Source: Bacillota bacterium (GTDB lineage: Bacteria; Bacillota; Clostridia; Oscillospirales; Ruminococcaceae). From it: DNA of 16,576 bases. The position numbers and the translations under genes are program-made. The stretch lies in NCBI GenBank assembly GCA_023443315.1, contig JAEZVA010000076.1, forward strand, positions 1-16,576, read 5' to 3'. Below the pieces are notes generated by a model. It saw only the letters and a list, made by a program, of their open reading frames with translations. It had not been told where the DNA came from and made no database searches. This document shows, one piece after another, positions 14,526 to 16,576 of the stretch. Each line of letters begins with the position of its first letter. Position 1 is the stretch's first letter.

Positions 14526-15341
14526 TTAATTTATGCACAAAGTCTCGATGTATTCAATCAGGTCGGCTACCGCACCATCCTTGCAGTGACCAACGACGAT
14601 ATCCGCAGTTCTCTTCAGGTCGTCGGGGGCGTTTTCTACAAACGCGCCGATGCCCGCCTCGCGTATCATCTCCGCGTCGTTATAAAAGTCGCCGATGGCG
14701 GCGGTGTTTTTTCTCTCGATACCCATTATCTTTGCCAGATGCGCAAGCCCAGTTCCCTTGTTCGCCGATTTGGGCAGTATCTCAAGGTAGATGGGCGCGG
14801 ACATCACAAACTGGGCATCTACCGTTTGCAGGGTTGCGGCGTACTTGCTCATCTGCAAAATAACCTCAGGCGTACCGGCGAACAGCACCTTTGTCCAATC
14901 GGAGGTCGGTGTTCCGCGCAATGCTTCAATAATCGGAAAGCCCTCTACCTCAACATGCAGGTCAATCTGGTCATTGTACTGAAGTATGTAAACGTCCCGC
15001 CCAGAAAACGCCTCGCCCCCCACGGATGGAAAGCGTTCCAGCAGGTCGTAGGTAATCTGCTTGATGCTATTTGGCAACTGGTGCTGCGCGAGTATCTGTT
15101 CGGTTTTATAGTCGTACACCACCGAGCCGTTGTTGACGACGGCGGGGGTGTCTATGCCAAGCCCTTCTATTACCTTGCGGGCGGATTCGATGCTTCTGCC
15201 TGTTGCGATGGTAAACCTGCCCCCCGCGTTGCGAAATCGCTCTATGGCGAGCAGGTTGCGCTTGGGGATGCCATTTTCACCGTCTAGCAGCGTCTGATCC
15301 AGATCGGTTACCAGCAAAAAGTCCGAGATGCGTTTTGCCAT
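14526..15341 (-). CDS. Cof-type HAD-superfamily phosphatase
   Basis: 271 aa, cytoplasmic. A phosphatase of the Cof/type IIB HAD group that acts on small phosphorylated metabolites (sugar phosphates, FMN, pyridoxal phosphate and others); the substrate cannot be told from sequence. Motif I is DLDQT with nucleophile D13 and acid/base D15; motif II is TIATGRS (44-50); motif III is K195 in SANKGTG; motif IV is GDFYND (217-222). The region 80-190 is the cap domain, matching the family's length. AAGGATGGGG precedes the ATG. It lies between the pseudouridine synthase and transketolase genes on the same strand; a metabolic link with sugar phosphates is conceivable but unproven. Confidence 0.92.
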   Translation of the reverse strand: MAKRISDFLLVTDLDQTLLDGENGIPKRNLLAIERFRNAGGRFTIATGRSIESARKVIEGLGIDTPAVVNNGSVVYDYKTEQILAQHQLPNSIKQITYDLLERFPSVGGEAFSGRDVYILQYNDQIDLHVEVEGFPIIEALRGTPTSDWTKVLFAGTPEVILQMSKYAATLQTVDAQFVMSAPIYLEILPKSANKGTGLAHLAKIMGIERKNTAAIGDFYNDAEMIREAGIGAFVENAPDDLKRTADIVVGHCKDGAVADLIEYIETLCIN

Positions 15342-15444
15342 GGTTGTATTGCCCCATCCTTTCGATCCTGCCTAAGCCCGCAAGACCCCATTCATGTGTA
15401 AAATAAAAACAGTTATCCTTCTGCACAGATGCGCGAATACGTCA

Positions 15445-16365
15445 CTACATACGATTAAGCTTCTCCAAAAACGCGGTGAAGTATGCGGGCAGCTCACTTT
15501 CAAATATCATCCACTTTCCGGTTGCGGGATGCTCAAAACCGAGCATCTTCGCGTGAAGACACTGACCGCACAGCTCCTTAATCGGCTTTGCGGGGCCGTA
15601 CACCGCGTCCCCCGCAACAGGGTGACCGATATACGCCATATGCACGCGTATTTGGTGAGTTCTGCCCGTCTCTAGCCGCACGGCAGCATGGGTAAAGCCC
15701 GAATATCGGGTAAGCACACGGTAGTGGGTCACCGCACTCTTTGCGTTCTTCTCGGTGACCGCCATCTTTTTGCGATGGATGGGATGCCGTCCGATGGCTG
15801 CTTCTATCTTACCGATGTCATGGGGAAGGCCGCCGTAGACCACCGTCTCATACTCGCGGACAAACGAGTGCTCTTTAATCTGCTGGGCAAGTGAACGGTG
15901 GGCCAGGTCGTTCTTTGCGACCATCAGGATACCGCTGGTGTCTTTATCGATGCGATGCACAATACCGGGGCGCGCAACGCCGTTAATGCCCGACAGACTG
16001 TCGCCGCAGTGATGCAATAGCGCGTTGACCAATGTGCCTGTATAGTTGCCAGCAGCGGGGTGCACCACCATGCCTTTGGGCTTATCTACAACAATGATGT
16101 CGTCGTCCTCGTATAGGATGCTAAGCGGAATATCCTCGGGCTGTGCGGTTGGTGGAACCGCTTCGGCGAAGCAAACCGACACCGTATCCCCCGCAGACAA
16201 TTTATAGTTTTTGCTCTGCAGCATACCGTTTACCGTTACCATGCGCTCGTCAATGAGCTTTTGCGCCTGAGAACGTGAAAGCTCGGGCACGACGGTGCGT
16301 AAATAGGCATCCAGCCGTTCGTCTACAAACTCCTCACCTACAAGGTACCGTTCAGACCTGCTCAC
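15445..16365 (-). CDS. RluA/RluD-family pseudouridine synthase
   Basis: 306 aa. It converts uridines in large ribosomal RNA to pseudouridine. An N-terminal S4 RNA-binding domain (about 12-75, ERLDAYL...SRSQAQKLIDE) is followed by the synthase domain, with the catalytic D140 in HRIDKDTSG and the later motifs RLETGRTHQIRVHM and HPVAGDAVYG. It matches the gene that stands after lspA in many Firmicutes (ylyB type). The open frame reaches back to 16425 inside lspA. I prefer GTG 16365 (or GTG 16374), because family proteins start shortly before RYLV and because these overlap the lspA stop only slightly (14 or 23 bases), as in translationally coupled genes. Which uridine is modified is not known. 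Confidence 0.92.
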   Translation of the reverse strand: MSRSERYLVGEEFVDERLDAYLRTVVPELSRSQAQKLIDERMVTVNGMLQSKNYKLSAGDTVSVCFAEAVPPTAQPEDIPLSILYEDDDIIVVDKPKGMVVHPAAGNYTGTLVNALLHHCGDSLSGINGVARPGIVHRIDKDTSGILMVAKNDLAHRSLAQQIKEHSFVREYETVVYGGLPHDIGKIEAAIGRHPIHRKKMAVTEKNAKSAVTHYRVLTRYSGFTHAAVRLETGRTHQIRVHMAYIGHPVAGDAVYGPAKPIKELCGQCLHAKMLGFEHPATGKWMIFESELPAYFTAFLEKLNRM

Positions 16366-16576
16366 CGCTCTCACCAACCTCAGCCGCATCTGCCTGCTTC
16401 GCGCGCCTTGCCTGCATCGGCTCAATAATCAGGATATACAAGATTACAAGACCGACGCCGATACACACACAGGCATCCGCCAGATTAAACACATAAAAGT
16501 TGATTAGACGAAAATCCACATAATCCACAACAAAGCCGCGGGCGATGCGGTCGATTAGGTTGCCGATTCCGCCCGA
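16352..16576 (-). CDS. lspA: Lipoprotein signal peptidase, C-terminal part (5' end outside window)
   Basis: Membrane aspartic peptidase that removes signal peptides from prolipoproteins. Only the last 74 residues are in the window, read open to the right edge. The family motifs are clear: GGIGNLIDR at the start, VVDYVDFRL with one catalytic Asp, and FNLADACVCIG with the other, followed by the last membrane helix (VGLVILYILII) and an Ala/Glu-rich tail. The stop at 16352-16354 overlaps the start of the pseudouridine synthase gene. The frame has no start codon in view because the N-terminal half lies to the right. The FMN-binding lipoprotein at 6511-6948 would be one of its substrates. Confidence 0.94.
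   Translation of the reverse strand, partial: SGGIGNLIDRIARGFVVDYVDFRLINFYVFNLADACVCIGVGLVILYILIIEPMQARRAKQADAAEVGESGEQV

Noticed and set aside
14586..15287. A 233-codon plus-strand frame opposite the HAD phosphatase
   Set aside because: Antisense shadow of a gene with all four HAD motifs.

Overview
The window looks like a piece of chromosome from an anaerobic Firmicute of class Clostridia, probably of the Oscillospiraceae/Ruminococcaceae kind. The signs are a transketolase split into two adjacent genes, an lspA-RluA-type pseudouridine synthase pair, a TRAM/[4Fe-4S] RlmD, purine-rich GGAGG-type ribosome binding sites, some GTG starts, and a moderately GC-rich core. The exact taxon cannot be fixed from the sequence.

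Left end (1 to about 2990): foreign DNA. The C-terminal part of a large serine recombinase enters from the left edge. Facing it is a markedly AT-rich gene for a 626-residue protein in which I recognise the residue pattern of a RES (NAD+-degrading toxin) domain inside a much longer protein. Behind that gene is a short non-coding stretch with imperfect ~40-bp tandem repeats, and then the 3' end of rlmD (rumA). The rum gene is a known integration site for serine-recombinase elements in streptococci, so this is probably one end of an integrated element. The RES-like protein is the best candidate here for a little-described system.

Centre (2991 to about 10300): housekeeping and cell-surface genes. 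In order these are rlmD (-), a membrane-anchored NodB-fold protein whose metal-binding triad is lost (+), a NYN ribonuclease/OST-HTH protein (-), and a flavinylation group. The group is an FMN-binding lipoprotein (-) divergent from apbE (+) and a Gx/HepT-type membrane protein (+). ApbE would attach FMN to the lipoprotein, giving a small extracytoplasmic electron-transfer module. A D-2-hydroxyacid dehydrogenase (+) follows, then about 310 bases of non-coding DNA packed with hairpins.

Right (10301 to end): a patatin-like phospholipase (-) is divergent from an unrecognised pair of small genes (+). Then comes a long minus-strand run: lspA (partial), RluA-family pseudouridine synthase, Cof-type HAD phosphatase, transketolase N-half and transketolase C-half, ending at a strong terminator. 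The spacing (overlap, then gaps of 103, 70 and 40 bases) is compatible with one transcription unit or a few.

No rRNA, tRNA, CRISPR array or complete insertion sequence was seen.
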